Source: Alphaproteobacteria bacterium (GTDB lineage: Bacteria; Pseudomonadota; Alphaproteobacteria; Acetobacterales; Acetobacteraceae). Taken from it: a stretch of 64,000 nt of DNA. The notes beneath the pieces are model-generated. The model was not told the origin of the DNA and made no database searches. It saw only the letters and a program-made list of their open reading frames with translations. How positions within the stretch are numbered: the first letter of the stretch is position 1; the number at the start of each line of letters is the position of its first letter. This document shows, in pieces, positions 19,555 through 28,088 of the stretch. Both the position numbers and the translations under genes were made by a program. The stretch covers positions 32,756 through 96,755 of the forward strand of contig JAPLOI010000053.1 in NCBI GenBank assembly GCA_026400815.1, given 5' to 3'.

Positions 19555-22341
19555 ATGAATGATGGTGCGACGGCTCCGCATTTGATCCTGGTGGATGGGT
19601 CTGGGTTCATTTTTCGGGCGTATCATGCGTTGCCGCCGATGAGCCGGCCGGATGGGACGCCGGTGAATGCGGTGTTCGGATTCAGCAACATGTTGTCCCG
19701 GTTGCTGAAGGATCATGTCGGCACGCATCTGGCGGTGATTTTTGATGCCGGGCGTCTGACGTTCCGCAATCGGTTGTACGACAAGTACAAGGCGCAGCGG
19801 CCGGAGCCGCCGGAGGATTTGCGGCCGCAGTTCGCCTTGGTGCGGGAGGCGACGCGGGCGTTCGGGGTGCCGGCGATCGAGCTGGAGGATTGGGAGGCGG
19901 ATGACCTCATCGCCAGCTATGCCGTGGCCGTGGTGGCGCAGGGCGGGCGGGCGACGATTGTTTCCTCCGACAAGGACCTGATGCAGTTGCTGCGGCCGGG
20001 CATCGATATGCTCGATCCGATGAAGCAGAAGGCGATCGGGCTCGCCGAGGTGATGGAGAAGTTCGGGGTTGGGCCGGAGAAGCTGATCGATGCGCAGGCG
20101 CTGATCGGGGACAGTGTGGACAATGTGCCGGGGGTGCCGGGGATCGGGCCGAAGACGGCAGCGCAGTTGATCCAGGAGTTCGGCGACCTGGAGGGGATTT
20201 TGGCCGCGGCGCCGGGGATGAAGCCGAGCAAGCGGCGTGATTTGTTGATCGAGCATGCGGAGCTGGCGCGGATTTCGCGCAAGCTGGTGGAGCTGTGCTG
20301 CGAGGTGCCGCTGCCGGAGCCGATCGAGGCGCTGGTGGCGCGGGAGCCGGACCGGGAGGTGCTGGGGCCATGGCTGGCGGCGCAGGGGTTCCGGAGTTTG
20401 GCCTCCAGGTTGGGGATGGAGGCGGGGGCGCCGGCGCAGGCCTTTGTGCCACCGCCGGCGGCGGTGCGGGCGGGGCAGGGAAACTTGTTCGCCGAGGCGC
20501 CGGTGCAGGTGGCGGCGCCGAAGGCCGATGGGTCGGGCTTTGGGCCGTATGAGACGGTGACGACGCTGGAGGGGCTGCAGGGCTGGATCGAGGCGGCGCG
20601 GACGGCGGGCGTGGTGGCGGTGGATACCGAGACCGACAGCCTGGATGCGATGCGGGCGCGGCTGGTGGGGATCTCGCTGGCCACGGCGGCGGGGAAGGCC
20701 TGCTACATTCCGCTGCGGCATGAGGGGGTTGAGGCGCAGGTGGAGGTGGAGGCGGCGGTGGCCGCGCTCTCGGGCTTGTTCGCTGATCCCTGCGTGCTGA
20801 AGGTGTTCCAGAACGCCAAATACGACCTGATGGTGTTCCGCCAGGCAGGGCTGGAGATACCGGAGCCGGTGGATGACACGATGCTGGTGTCGTTCGCGAT
20901 GGAGGCGGGGGCGCATGGGCACGGGATGGATGAGCTCTCGGTGCTGCATCTCGGCCACACGCCGATCAGCTACGATGCGGTAACCGGGACGGGGAAGGGG
21001 CGGCTGAGCTTCGCGCAGGTGCCGCTGGACAAGGCGACCGCCTATGCGGCCGAGGATGCCGATGTGACCTTGCGGCTGTGGGAGGTGCTGAAGCCCCGGC
21101 TGCGGGCGGCGAAGTCATTGGCGCTGTACGAGCTGGTGGAGCGGCGGCTGATTCCGGTACTGCTGGAGATGGAGCGGGCCGGCATCAAGGTGGATGCCGA
21201 TGAGCTGCGCGCGATGTCCAAGGATTTCGAGCTGCGCATGGCGGCGATGGAGATCGAGATCCACAAGCTGGCGGGGGAGACGTTCAACCTGGGTTCGCCG
21301 AAGCAGTTGGGCGAAGTGCTGTTCGACAAGATGAAGCTGCCGGGTGGCAAGCGTATGAAGACGGGGGCCTGGGGCACGGATGCCGGGGTGCTGCAGGGGC
21401 TGGCGGAGCAGGGGCATGAGTTGCCCTCCCGCATTCTGGAATGGCGGCAGCTGGCGAAGCTGAAATCGACCTATGCCGATGCGCTGGTGGGGCAGATCAA
21501 CCCGGACACGGGGCGGGTTCACACCAGCTACGCGATGGCGGTGGCGAGCACGGGGCGGCTTTCCTCGACCGATCCGAATTTGCAGAACATCCCGGTGCGC
21601 ACCGAGGAGGGGCAGCGCATTCGCCGCGCCTTCGTGGCGGAGCCCGGCCATGTGCTGGTTTCGGCCGACTACTCGCAGATCGAGCTGCGGTTGTTGGCGC
21701 ATGTGGCCGATATTCCGCAGCTGAAGGAGAGTTTCTCCAACGGCGAGGACATCCATGCGCGCACGGCGAGCGAGGTGTTCGGGGTGCCGATGGCGGGGAT
21801 GGACGGGGCAACGCGGCGGCGGGCCAAGGCGATCAATTTCGGGATCATCTACGGCATTTCCGCCTTCGGCCTGGCGCGGCAGCTGCAGATCCAGCCGGGG
21901 GAGGCGAAGGCGTATATCGACCTGTATTTCCGGCGCTACCCCGCGATCCGCGACTACATGGAAACGACGAAGGAAGAAGCCCGCAAGCTCGGCTACGTGC
22001 TGACGCCGTTCGGGCGGCGGTGCTGGATCCCTGGGATCGCGGACAAGAACCCGGCCCGGCGTGGCTATGCCGAGCGGCAGGCGATCAATGCGCCGCTGCA
22101 GGGCGGGGCCGCGGATATCATCAAGCGAGCGATGGTGAAGCTGCCGAACGCGCTGGCGGAGAGCAACCTGGGGGCGCGGATGCTGCTGCAGGTGCACGAC
22201 GAATTGCTGTTCGAGGTCCCGGAAGCCGCTGCCGCAGGGCTGGCGGAGCTGGCGCGTGGGGTGATGCAGGAGGCCGCCGTTCTTTCGGTGCCGCTGGTGG
22301 TGGAGACCGGGCAGGGGCGGAGTTGGGGGGAGGCGCATTAA
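19555..22341 (+). CDS. polA: DNA polymerase I
   Basis: A 928-residue protein starting at the ATG at 19555. Three domains: an N-terminal 5'-3' exonuclease (LILVDGSGFIFRAYHALP, VIFDAGRLTFRN, IGDSVDNVPGVPGIGPKTA), a 3'-5' proofreading domain with VDTETDSLDAM (Asp357 and Glu359 present, so probably active) and NAKYDLMV, and the polymerase domain with motif A DYSQIELRLLAHV, motif B RAKAINFGIIYG and motif C QVHDELLFEV. It fills gaps and removes RNA primers in replication and repair. Length is standard. The TAA stop is the first triplet of an inverted family-1 element. The upstream reading to 19498 overlaps the family-2 element and is not favoured. Confidence 0.96.
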   Translation: MNDGATAPHLILVDGSGFIFRAYHALPPMSRPDGTPVNAVFGFSNMLSRLLKDHVGTHLAVIFDAGRLTFRNRLYDKYKAQRPEPPEDLRPQFALVREATRAFGVPAIELEDWEADDLIASYAVAVVAQGGRATIVSSDKDLMQLLRPGIDMLDPMKQKAIGLAEVMEKFGVGPEKLIDAQALIGDSVDNVPGVPGIGPKTAAQLIQEFGDLEGILAAAPGMKPSKRRDLLIEHAELARISRKLVELCCEVPLPEPIEALVAREPDREVLGPWLAAQGFRSLASRLGMEAGAPAQAFVPPPAAVRAGQGNLFAEAPVQVAAPKADGSGFGPYETVTTLEGLQGWIEAARTAGVVAVDTETDSLDAMRARLVGISLATAAGKACYIPLRHEGVEAQVEVEAAVAALSGLFADPCVLKVFQNAKYDLMVFRQAGLEIPEPVDDTMLVSFAMEAGAHGHGMDELSVLHLGHTPISYDAVTGTGKGRLSFAQVPLDKATAYAAEDADVTLRLWEVLKPRLRAAKSLALYELVERRLIPVLLEMERAGIKVDADELRAMSKDFELRMAAMEIEIHKLAGETFNLGSPKQLGEVLFDKMKLPGGKRMKTGAWGTDAGVLQGLAEQGHELPSRILEWRQLAKLKSTYADALVGQINPDTGRVHTSYAMAVASTGRLSSTDPNLQNIPVRTEEGQRIRRAFVAEPGHVLVSADYSQIELRLLAHVADIPQLKESFSNGEDIHARTASEVFGVPMAGMDGATRRRAKAINFGIIYGISAFGLARQLQIQPGEAKAYIDLYFRRYPAIRDYMETTKEEARKLGYVLTPFGRRCWIPGIADKNPARRGYAERQAINAPLQGGAADIIKRAMVKLPNALAESNLGARMLLQVHDELLFEVPEAAAAGLAELARGVMQEAAVLSVPLVVETGQGRSWGEAH

Positions 22342-22468
22342 GGCAAGGATTCTTCTTTTTCTGAAGAAAAAGAAGCAAAAAGACTTTTATGGATAGGTGC
22401 GGATAGGTCCGTAGCTAAAGTCGTAAAAGTTTTTTGGTTCTTTTTTTCAAAAAAGAACACCCTTGCTT
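22339..22468. repeat. family-1 palindromic intergenic element, copy C (reverse orientation)
   Basis: Relative to copies A, B and D the order is reversed. The CTTCTTTTTCTGAAGAAAAAGAAG-type arm comes first, next to the polA stop TAA (TAAGGCAAGG end). The GGTTCTTTTTTTC...GAAC arm comes last and ends CTTGCTT (22462-22468). The core (about 22385-22425) contains a tandem GGATAGGT...GGATAGGT and a short GACTTT/AAAGTC pairing, but no long perfect hairpin. Confidence 0.8.
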
Positions 22469-22542
22469 CTGAGCGCCGCGGCGGTTGCCTCGTCGGCGGG
22501 ATTGAAGGCTTCAAGCGCCCATTCCGCCAGTGTGATGTCCAT
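22447..22542 (-). pseudogene. short coding-like remnant ending inside element C
   Basis: A minus-strand ATG at 22542 opens 31 codons (MDITLAEWALEAFNPADEAT... ending SKGVLF) with a TGA stop inside the left arm of element C. In-frame, coding-like residues continue upstream (IPRKLRLGDKVLSLFGAP) until a TAA near 22647, with no good start. The codon choice and acidic/hydrophobic pattern look like the C-terminus of a real protein, so this may be a decayed gene tail or a very small gene. The ending GVLF-stop mirrors the EVLF-stop of the amidase at copy B. I do not recognise the family. Confidence 0.35.
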
Positions 22543-22714
22543 CGGCGCACCAAAGAGGCTTAGCACTTTGTCCCCCAGACGCAGTTTGCGGGGGATCGCG
22601 GTGCTGCGGTGGCTGGCGCTGCCGCCGGCGCGACAGTTGCAGCAGGCTTAACGCGGGGCCGGCTGGCCGGCATGGCTGGCCAGCCGGGCTGGGGTTCATC
22701 CAGGACTTGCAGAC

Positions 22715-22730
22715 ATAACGATATCCTTAT
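22715..22730. promoter_or_regulatory. palindromic operator-like site in the ahcY promoter region
   Basis: ATAACGATATCCTTAT is an ATAA-n-GATATC-n-TTAT palindrome 33 bases before the ahcY ATG. It lies between a weak -35 (TTGCAG, 22707-22712) and -10 (TATACC, 22728-22733), a position suited to a repressor. ArsR-type SAH-responsive repressors (SahR) are known regulators of ahcY in Proteobacteria; linking this site to one is inference. Confidence 0.45.
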
Positions 22731-22763
22731 ACCTGTGCGGCCAACAGCACAGGAGCGACCCGC

Positions 22764-24053
22764 ATGGGTGATTACAAGGTGAAGGACATCTCGCTGGCCG
22801 AGTGGGGCCAGAAGGAGATTTCGATGGCCGAGGACGAGATGCCCGGCCTGATGGCCATCCGCGCCGAGTATGGCGCCAGCAAGCCGTTGAAGGATGCGCG
22901 CATCGTCGGCTGCATCCACATGACCATCCAGCCCGCGGTACTGATCCAGACGCTGGAGCACCTCGGCGCCTCCGTGCGCTGGTCTTCCTGCAACATCTTC
23001 TCCACCCAGGACCATGCAGCCGCGGCCATCGCGGCGGCCGGCACCCCGGTGTTCGCCTGGAAGGGCCAGACCGAGGAGGAGTTCTGGTGGTGCATCGAGC
23101 AGACCCTGGTGGGGCCCGATGGCTGGAAGCCGAACATGATCCTGGATGACGGCGGCGACGCCACCCAGATCATGCACGACAAGTATCCGCACCTGCTGGA
23201 CGACGTGCGCGGTATCACGGAAGAGACCACCACCGGCGTGCACCGCCTGTGGGAGATGGCCAAGGCCGGCACCCTGCGCGTTCCCGCCATCAACGTGAAC
23301 GACAGCGTGACGAAGTCGAAGTTCGACAACCTGTATGGCTGCCGCGCGAGCCTGGTGGACGCGATCCGCCGTGGCACGGACGTGATGATGGCCGGCAAGG
23401 TAGCCGTGGTGAACGGCTTCGGCGACGTGGGCAAGGGCTCCGCCGCCAGCCTGCGCAATGCCGGCTGCCGCGTGATGGTGACCGAAGTCGATCCGATCTG
23501 CGCGCTGCAGGCGGCGATGGAAGGCTATGAGGTGACGACCATGGAGGATGCCGCCGGGCTGGGCGACATCTTCGTGACCGCCACCGGCAACATCGATGTG
23601 ATCACGCTGGACCATATGCGCCGCATGAAGCACCGCGCGATCGTGTGCAACATCGGCCACTTCGACAGCGAGATCCAGGTGGGCGCGCTGCGCAACTACA
23701 CCTGGGACAACGTGAAGCCGCAGGTGGATGAGGTGGTGTTCCCCGACGGCAAGCGGATGATCCTGCTGTCTGAAGGCCGCCTGGTGAACCTGGGCAACGC
23801 CACGGGCCATCCGAGCTTCGTGATGTCCGCCAGCTTTACCAACCAGGTGCTGGGGCAGATCGAGCTCTACACCGCAGCGGCTGGGAAGTACGATAAGCAG
23901 GTCTACACACTGCCGAAGGCGCTGGATGAGAAGGTGGCCGCCCTTCACCTGGCCAAGGTCGGCGCCAAGCTGACCAAGATGACGCCGGCGCAGGCCGAGT
24001 ACATCGGCGTGACGGTGGCCGGGCCGTTCAAGCACGACCTCTACCGCTACTGA
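22764..24053 (+). CDS. ahcY: adenosylhomocysteinase
   Basis: A 429-residue NAD-dependent enzyme that hydrolyses S-adenosylhomocysteine to adenosine and homocysteine, closing the activated-methyl cycle. Visible features: [20 protein letters not shown] at the start, [27 protein letters not shown], the substrate region [17 protein letters not shown] with the catalytic Lys, the NAD motif [13 protein letters not shown] near residue 218, and the C-terminal [10 protein letters not shown] that completes the NAD site of the neighbouring subunit. Start ATG at 22764 follows AGGAGCGACCCGC. It is a single-gene unit with a candidate operator upstream and a strong terminator downstream. Confidence 0.97.
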   Translation: MGDYKVKDISLAEWGQKEISMAEDEMPGLMAIRAEYGASKPLKDARIVGCIHMTIQPAVLIQTLEHLGASVRWSSCNIFSTQDHAAAAIAAAGTPVFAWKGQTEEEFWWCIEQTLVGPDGWKPNMILDDGGDATQIMHDKYPHLLDDVRGITEETTTGVHRLWEMAKAGTLRVPAINVNDSVTKSKFDNLYGCRASLVDAIRRGTDVMMAGKVAVVNGFGDVGKGSAASLRNAGCRVMVTEVDPICALQAAMEGYEVTTMEDAAGLGDIFVTATGNIDVITLDHMRRMKHRAIVCNIGHFDSEIQVGALRNYTWDNVKPQVDEVVFPDGKRMILLSEGRLVNLGNATGHPSFVMSASFTNQVLGQIELYTAAAGKYDKQVYTLPKALDEKVAALHLAKVGAKLTKMTPAQAEYIGVTVAGPFKHDLYRY

Positions 24054-24071
24054 GATCCGGCGGGCTGACTG

Positions 24072-24126
24072 ACGCCGCGCTGCCGCACGGTCGCTATCGC
24101 GATCGTGACCGGGGCGCGGCGTTTTC
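24072..24126 (+). terminator. intrinsic terminator after ahcY
   Basis: ACGCCGCGC (24072-24080) pairs with GCGCGGCGT (24114-24122), with a further internal CACGGTCGC/GCGATCGTG-like pairing. TTTTC follows at 24122-24126. It starts 19 bases after the ahcY stop. Confidence 0.75.
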
Positions 24127-24259
24127 GTGCCTTGTTCACCAATCCTTCATTGGCGCCTGTACTCTTGCAGTCGGACCTTGGGGTTGAGGGAACGGCGTGG
24201 CCTGTGCCGCGTCTCCCTGCCGGACCGGGGGTTTGCCCCGGAAGGGAGTGGTGCCTGAG

Positions 24260-24544
24260 ATGCCGAACGACATGATGCCGAACGACATGATGCAGGGCGA
24301 GACGATGTTCGCCATCGACGTTTCCATGCCGGTGACCACCGCGTTGCAGGGCGCCATGCCGGCCATCCGCGACCGCAGCGCGCGCGACGACCTGCTGTTC
24401 CTGGAACGCTGGGAGATGGCTCCGCTGGAGGGAATCGGGCCGGCGCTGCGCGTGCAGCAGATCCGGCGTGCCAATCCGGAGCTGGCCGAGGCGATCCGGG
24501 CCGAGGTGGCGGGCAAGCGGCCGCGTGGCCCGATGCCCAGGTAA
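24260..24544 (+). CDS. small protein of unknown function
   Basis: A 94-residue protein from the ATG at 24260, preceded by GAAGGGAGTGG as a likely ribosome-binding site. An upstream start at 24197 would give 115 residues but adds an unlikely Cys-rich leader. The N-terminus repeats MPNDM twice (a 15-base tandem repeat in DNA). The rest is helical and charged, with DRSARDDLLFLERWEM and LRVQQIRRANPELAEAIRAEVAGKRPRG. No motif or membrane segment. I do not recognise it. It stands alone between ahcY and the MFS exporter. Confidence 0.5.
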   Translation: MPNDMMPNDMMQGETMFAIDVSMPVTTALQGAMPAIRDRSARDDLLFLERWEMAPLEGIGPALRVQQIRRANPELAEAIRAEVAGKRPRGPMPR

Positions 24545-24628
24545 GGCCAGCCGGGAGGCGCCTGACGCGACCCAGACCCCGGCGTAGGCGGGGTTCCCAC
24601 GATACCAGGGCAGGCGGAAGCTGCGGCG

Positions 24629-26098
24629 ATGAACGATCGTGCCGCAGACGGGGCCAAGGGGCCCGCAGGATCCGAGACCCCAGCACCGGGAACACAGCGC
24701 AGAACAAGCCAGCGTTCGCGGCTGACGGCGCTGATCGTGGCCTGCGCCCTGTTCATGCAGAACCTGGACAGCACGGTGATCGCCACCGCGCTACCCACCA
24801 TCGCGCGGGCCTTCGGGTCTGATCCCGTGCACATGAACGTGGCGTTGACGGCCTATCTGCTGTCCCTCGCCGTTTTCATTCCGGCATCTGGCTGGATCGC
24901 GGACCGGTACGGGGCCAAGCACGTGTTCCGGCTGGCAATCATCGTTTTCACGATCGGCTCGGTGCTGTGTGGCTTCTCCAACTCCTTGGGCGAGCTGGTG
25001 GCGGCGCGGGCGTTCCAGGGGCTGGGCGGGGCGATGATGGTGCCGGTGGGGCGGCTGGTGCTGCTGCGCACGGTGCCGAAGCACGAGCTGGTGGCGGCGA
25101 TGGCCTGGCTTTCCACGCCGGCGCTGCTGGGGCCGGTGCTGGGGCCCCCGATCGGCGGGTTCATCGTGGAGTACTTCTCCTGGCGGGCCATCTTTCAGAT
25201 CAACATCCCCATGGGCATCCTGGGCGTGGTGCTGGTGACGCTGTACGTGGACGATATCCGTGAGCCCGGCGGGGCGCCGTTCGATTGGGCCGGCTTCGTG
25301 CTCTCCGGCACCGCGCTGGCGAGCCTGATGTTCGGGCTGGAGACGATGGGGCGGGGCATCTTCTCGCCCTGGGTCAGCTGGGCGGCAATCGGGGTGGGGG
25401 TAGGCTCCGGCCTGCTCTATGGCTGGCATGCGCGGCGGCATGCCGCACCATTGATCGATTTCGGGCTGCTGAAATACCGCACCTTCCTGGTGGCGGTGGC
25501 GGGCGGCACGCTGTTCCGCATCGGGATCGGGGCCATTCCGTTCCTGCTGCCGATGATGCTGCAGCTGACCTTCGGCAAATCCGCCACCGAAAGCGGGCTG
25601 ATCACCTTCGCCAGCTCGCTCGGCGCGCTGGCGATGAAGCCGGCGGCAACACGGGCGCTGCGGCTGCTGGGGTTCCGCGACACGCTGCTGGTGAACTGCG
25701 TGATTTCCTCCGTGCTGCTGGGGCTGGTGGCGTTCTTCCAGCCTGCCTGGCCGATAGCGCTGATCTACCTGATCCTGCTGGCGGGCGGTTTCTTCCGCTC
25801 CCTGCAGTTCACGGCGTTCAATGCCCTGGCCTATGCCGATATCCCGCGGCCGAAGATGGGGTTCGCGACCGGGTTCTACGCCACGGTGCAGCAGGTTTCG
25901 GCGACGCTGGGGGTAACGGTGGGGGCGGCATCGCTCACCATAACCATGGCGCTTTCGGGCGCGCATGAGCCGCAGTTGCAGGATTTCGCCACCGCGTTCC
26001 TGGTGGTGGCGGCATTCTCCCTGTGCTCGCTGCCGGCCTCCCTGCTGCTGCCGCGGGATGCGGCGCAGGATATGAGCGGGCATGTGCGCCGGGGGTGA
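24629..26098 (+). CDS. MFS transporter, DHA2 (EmrB/QacA-type) drug exporter
   Basis: A 489-residue inner-membrane protein. After a hydrophilic N-terminal 35 residues, membrane helices begin with LTALIVACALFMQNLDSTVIATALPTIARAF, the DHA2 helix-1 motif D1. GWIADRYGAKHVFRLAI is the MFS motif A loop, and motif C appears as LLGPVLGPPIGGFIVEYFSWRAIF in helix 5. About 14 hydrophobic segments are visible, the usual number for DHA2 proton-drug antiporters. Substrate unknown. No MarR/TetR regulator or membrane-fusion partner is adjacent. Only 33 bases separate it from modB, so the three genes may share a transcript. Confidence 0.88.
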   Translation: MNDRAADGAKGPAGSETPAPGTQRRTSQRSRLTALIVACALFMQNLDSTVIATALPTIARAFGSDPVHMNVALTAYLLSLAVFIPASGWIADRYGAKHVFRLAIIVFTIGSVLCGFSNSLGELVAARAFQGLGGAMMVPVGRLVLLRTVPKHELVAAMAWLSTPALLGPVLGPPIGGFIVEYFSWRAIFQINIPMGILGVVLVTLYVDDIREPGGAPFDWAGFVLSGTALASLMFGLETMGRGIFSPWVSWAAIGVGVGSGLLYGWHARRHAAPLIDFGLLKYRTFLVAVAGGTLFRIGIGAIPFLLPMMLQLTFGKSATESGLITFASSLGALAMKPAATRALRLLGFRDTLLVNCVISSVLLGLVAFFQPAWPIALIYLILLAGGFFRSLQFTAFNALAYADIPRPKMGFATGFYATVQQVSATLGVTVGAASLTITMALSGAHEPQLQDFATAFLVVAAFSLCSLPASLLLPRDAAQDMSGHVRRG

Positions 26099-26131
26099 CC
26101 CCGCTCTCGCCGCTGGGATATAACGCCGGGC

Positions 26132-26824
26132 ATGCTGACACCGGATGAATGGACCGCCGTGCTGCTGACCCTTGGGGTGGCGGCGCGCAGCGTGGCGTTC
26201 GGGCTGCCGGTGGCCGTGGGGCTGGCCTGGCTGCTGGCGCGCGGGCGGTTTCCGGGCAAGGCGGTGCTGGACGCGCTGGTCCACCTGCCGATGGTGCTGC
26301 CGCCCGTGGTGGTGGGCTGGCTGCTGCTGCTGCTGCTGGGGGTGCGCGGGCCGGTGGGCGCCTGGCTGCACGACTGGTTCGGGGTGCGGCTGGTGTTCAC
26401 CACCACGGGGGCGGCACTGGCCTGTGCCGCGATGTCTTTGCCGCTGATGGTGCGGGCAGTGCGGCTTTCGATCGAGGCGATCGACCCGGGGCTGGAGCAG
26501 GCAGCGCGCACGCTGGGGGCCGGGCGGCTGGACCGGTTCATGACCATCACGCTGCCGCTGGCGCTGCCGGGCGTGCTCTCTGGCGCCATTGTCGGCTACG
26601 TCGCCTCCCTGGGCGAGTTCGGGGCGGTGATCACCTTTGCCGCCAATATTCCCGGGGAGACGCAGACGTTGCCGTTGGCGATCTATAGCGCGCTGCAGTC
26701 CCCCAATGGCGAGGAGACGGCGGCGAAGCTTGCCCTGGTCTCGATCGGGCTGGCGCTGGTGGGGCTGGGCGCGGCCGAGTGGGCCGGGGGGCGTGCGCGG
26801 GCGGCGGTGGGGCAGCGGCCGTGA
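26132..26824 (+). CDS. modB: molybdate ABC transporter, permease subunit ModB
   Basis: A 230-residue inner-membrane permease with five to six hydrophobic segments. The EAA cytoplasmic loop appears as EQAARTLGAGRLDRFMTITLPLALPG (residues 124-149), which contacts the ATPase. YVASLGEFGAVITFAANIPGETQTLP near residue 155 is a strong ModB signature. The TGA stop overlaps the GTG start of modC (GTGA). No modA binding-protein gene is adjacent; the gene upstream is an MFS exporter. Molybdate is the expected substrate; tungstate cannot be excluded. Confidence 0.93.
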   Translation: MLTPDEWTAVLLTLGVAARSVAFGLPVAVGLAWLLARGRFPGKAVLDALVHLPMVLPPVVVGWLLLLLLGVRGPVGAWLHDWFGVRLVFTTTGAALACAAMSLPLMVRAVRLSIEAIDPGLEQAARTLGAGRLDRFMTITLPLALPGVLSGAIVGYVASLGEFGAVITFAANIPGETQTLPLAIYSALQSPNGEETAAKLALVSIGLALVGLGAAEWAGGRARAAVGQRP

Positions 26825-27894
26825 TCGAGTTTTCGCTGCGGCATCAGTTTCCTGGCGGCCTCGCGCTGGCGATCGACTTCGTGGCGCCGGATGGGGCGAC
26901 GGCGCTGTTCGGGCCCTCCGGCGCCGGGAAATCCAGCGTGGTCGGCGTGATCGCCGGGCTCCTCGCCGCGCAGGCGGCGCGGGTGGTGGTGGATGGTGAG
27001 GTGCTGACCGACACGTTCCGGCGCATCCATGTGCCGGTGGAGCGGCGGCGGCTCGGCCTGGTGTTCCAGGAGGCGCGGCTGTTTCCGCATATGAGCGTGC
27101 GGAAGAACCTCATGTATGGGTTTGCCCGGGCGCCGGCGGGGGAGATCGGGTTCGACGACGTGGTGGAGCTGCTGGGGATCGCAGCACTGCTGGAACGGCG
27201 GCCGCATACGCTTTCGGGCGGGGAGCGGCAGCGCGTGGCGATCGGGCGGGCGCTGCTGGCGCAGCCGCGGCTGTTGCTGATGGATGAGCCGCTGGCGAGC
27301 CTGGATGCGGCGCGCAAGGCGGAGATCCTGCCCTATCTCGCGCGGCTGAAGCAGGCATTGGCGCTGCCGATCGTCTACGTAACCCACGCACTGGACGAGG
27401 TCTACGCGATCGCCGACACGCTGGTGCTGCTGGAAGGTGGCCAGGTGCGGGCGGCCGGGCCACTGGCGGAGGTGACCTCGCGCGGCGACGTGCCGCTGGC
27501 CGCGCGCGACGATGCCGGGGCGGTGCTGGAAGCCCGCGTGGCGGAACATCACCCGGCGCGCCAGCTCTCGCTGTTGCGGGCCGGGCCGTTGGCGCTGTGG
27601 GTGCCGCTGGTCGCGGGTTCGCTCGGCACGCGGCTGCGGGTGCGGATTCCGGCGCGGGAGGTGATTCTCGCGACCGAAGCGCCGCAGGGGATCAGCCTGC
27701 ACAACGTGCTGCCGGTGCTGGTGGTGGCGGTGAGCGAGGACCAGGCCCGGCATACCGCGATGGTGGAGCTGGGCAGCGGCGAGGTGCGGCTGCTGGCGCG
27801 GATCACGCCGGATGCGGTGGCACGGCTGGGGCTGCGGCCGGGAAAGCCGGTGTTGGCGCTGGTGAAATCGATGAGCGTGGACCGGGTGGGGTGA
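26821..27894 (+). CDS. modC: molybdate ABC transporter, ATP-binding subunit ModC
   Basis: A 357-residue ATPase starting at the GTG at 26821. Walker A is FGPSGAGKSSV (residues 31-41), the Q-loop region LVFQEARLFPHMSV, the signature LSGGERQRVAIGRALL near residue 131, Walker B LLLMDEPLASLD, and the switch His in YVTHALDEV. The C-terminal residues 285-355 are a MOP/TOBE molybdate-binding domain (LGTRLRVRIPAREVILATEAPQG). Length matches ModC. It is translationally coupled to modB. A family-2 palindromic element begins 3 bases after its stop and separates it from convergent rho. Confidence 0.95.
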   Translation: MIEFSLRHQFPGGLALAIDFVAPDGATALFGPSGAGKSSVVGVIAGLLAAQAARVVVDGEVLTDTFRRIHVPVERRRLGLVFQEARLFPHMSVRKNLMYGFARAPAGEIGFDDVVELLGIAALLERRPHTLSGGERQRVAIGRALLAQPRLLLMDEPLASLDAARKAEILPYLARLKQALALPIVYVTHALDEVYAIADTLVLLEGGQVRAAGPLAEVTSRGDVPLAARDDAGAVLEARVAEHHPARQLSLLRAGPLALWVPLVAGSLGTRLRVRIPAREVILATEAPQGISLHNVLPVLVVAVSEDQARHTAMVELGSGEVRLLARITPDAVARLGLRPGKPVLALVKSMSVDRVG

Positions 27895-27897
27895 ATG

Positions 27898-28086
27898 AAG
27901 GCCAGGGCTCTGCCCTGGACCCGCCAGGGACCTGAGGTCCCTGGACCCACATCACTTTTGCCCAATGGGATAGGGGGTGCCTTCGGATCACTGATCCGAA
28001 GGCACCCCCTATCCCATTGGGCAACAAACGGAAGGGGTCTGGGGCCTGAGGCCCCAGCGGGGCCGAGGGGCAGAGCCCCTCGCCTT
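27898..28086. repeat. family-2 palindromic intergenic element, copy 2, with 33-bp perfect core palindrome
   Basis: The left 53 bases are identical to copy 1. The core is a near-continuous perfect palindrome: 27958-27990 is the exact reverse complement of 27992-28024 (33-base arms, one central C). The right side has GGGGTCTGGGGCCTGAGGCCCC and a GAGGGGC/GCCCCTC hairpin and ends CGCCTTG. It fills the space between the convergent modC and rho stops and would fold into a large cruciform or RNA hairpin in either direction. Confidence 0.88.
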
Positions 28087-28088
28087 GC

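Noticed and set aside
22660..22763. SAM or SAH riboswitch upstream of ahcY
   Set aside because: The leader between the likely start site and the ATG is only about 25 bases and no aptamer fold is visible; a protein operator fits better.
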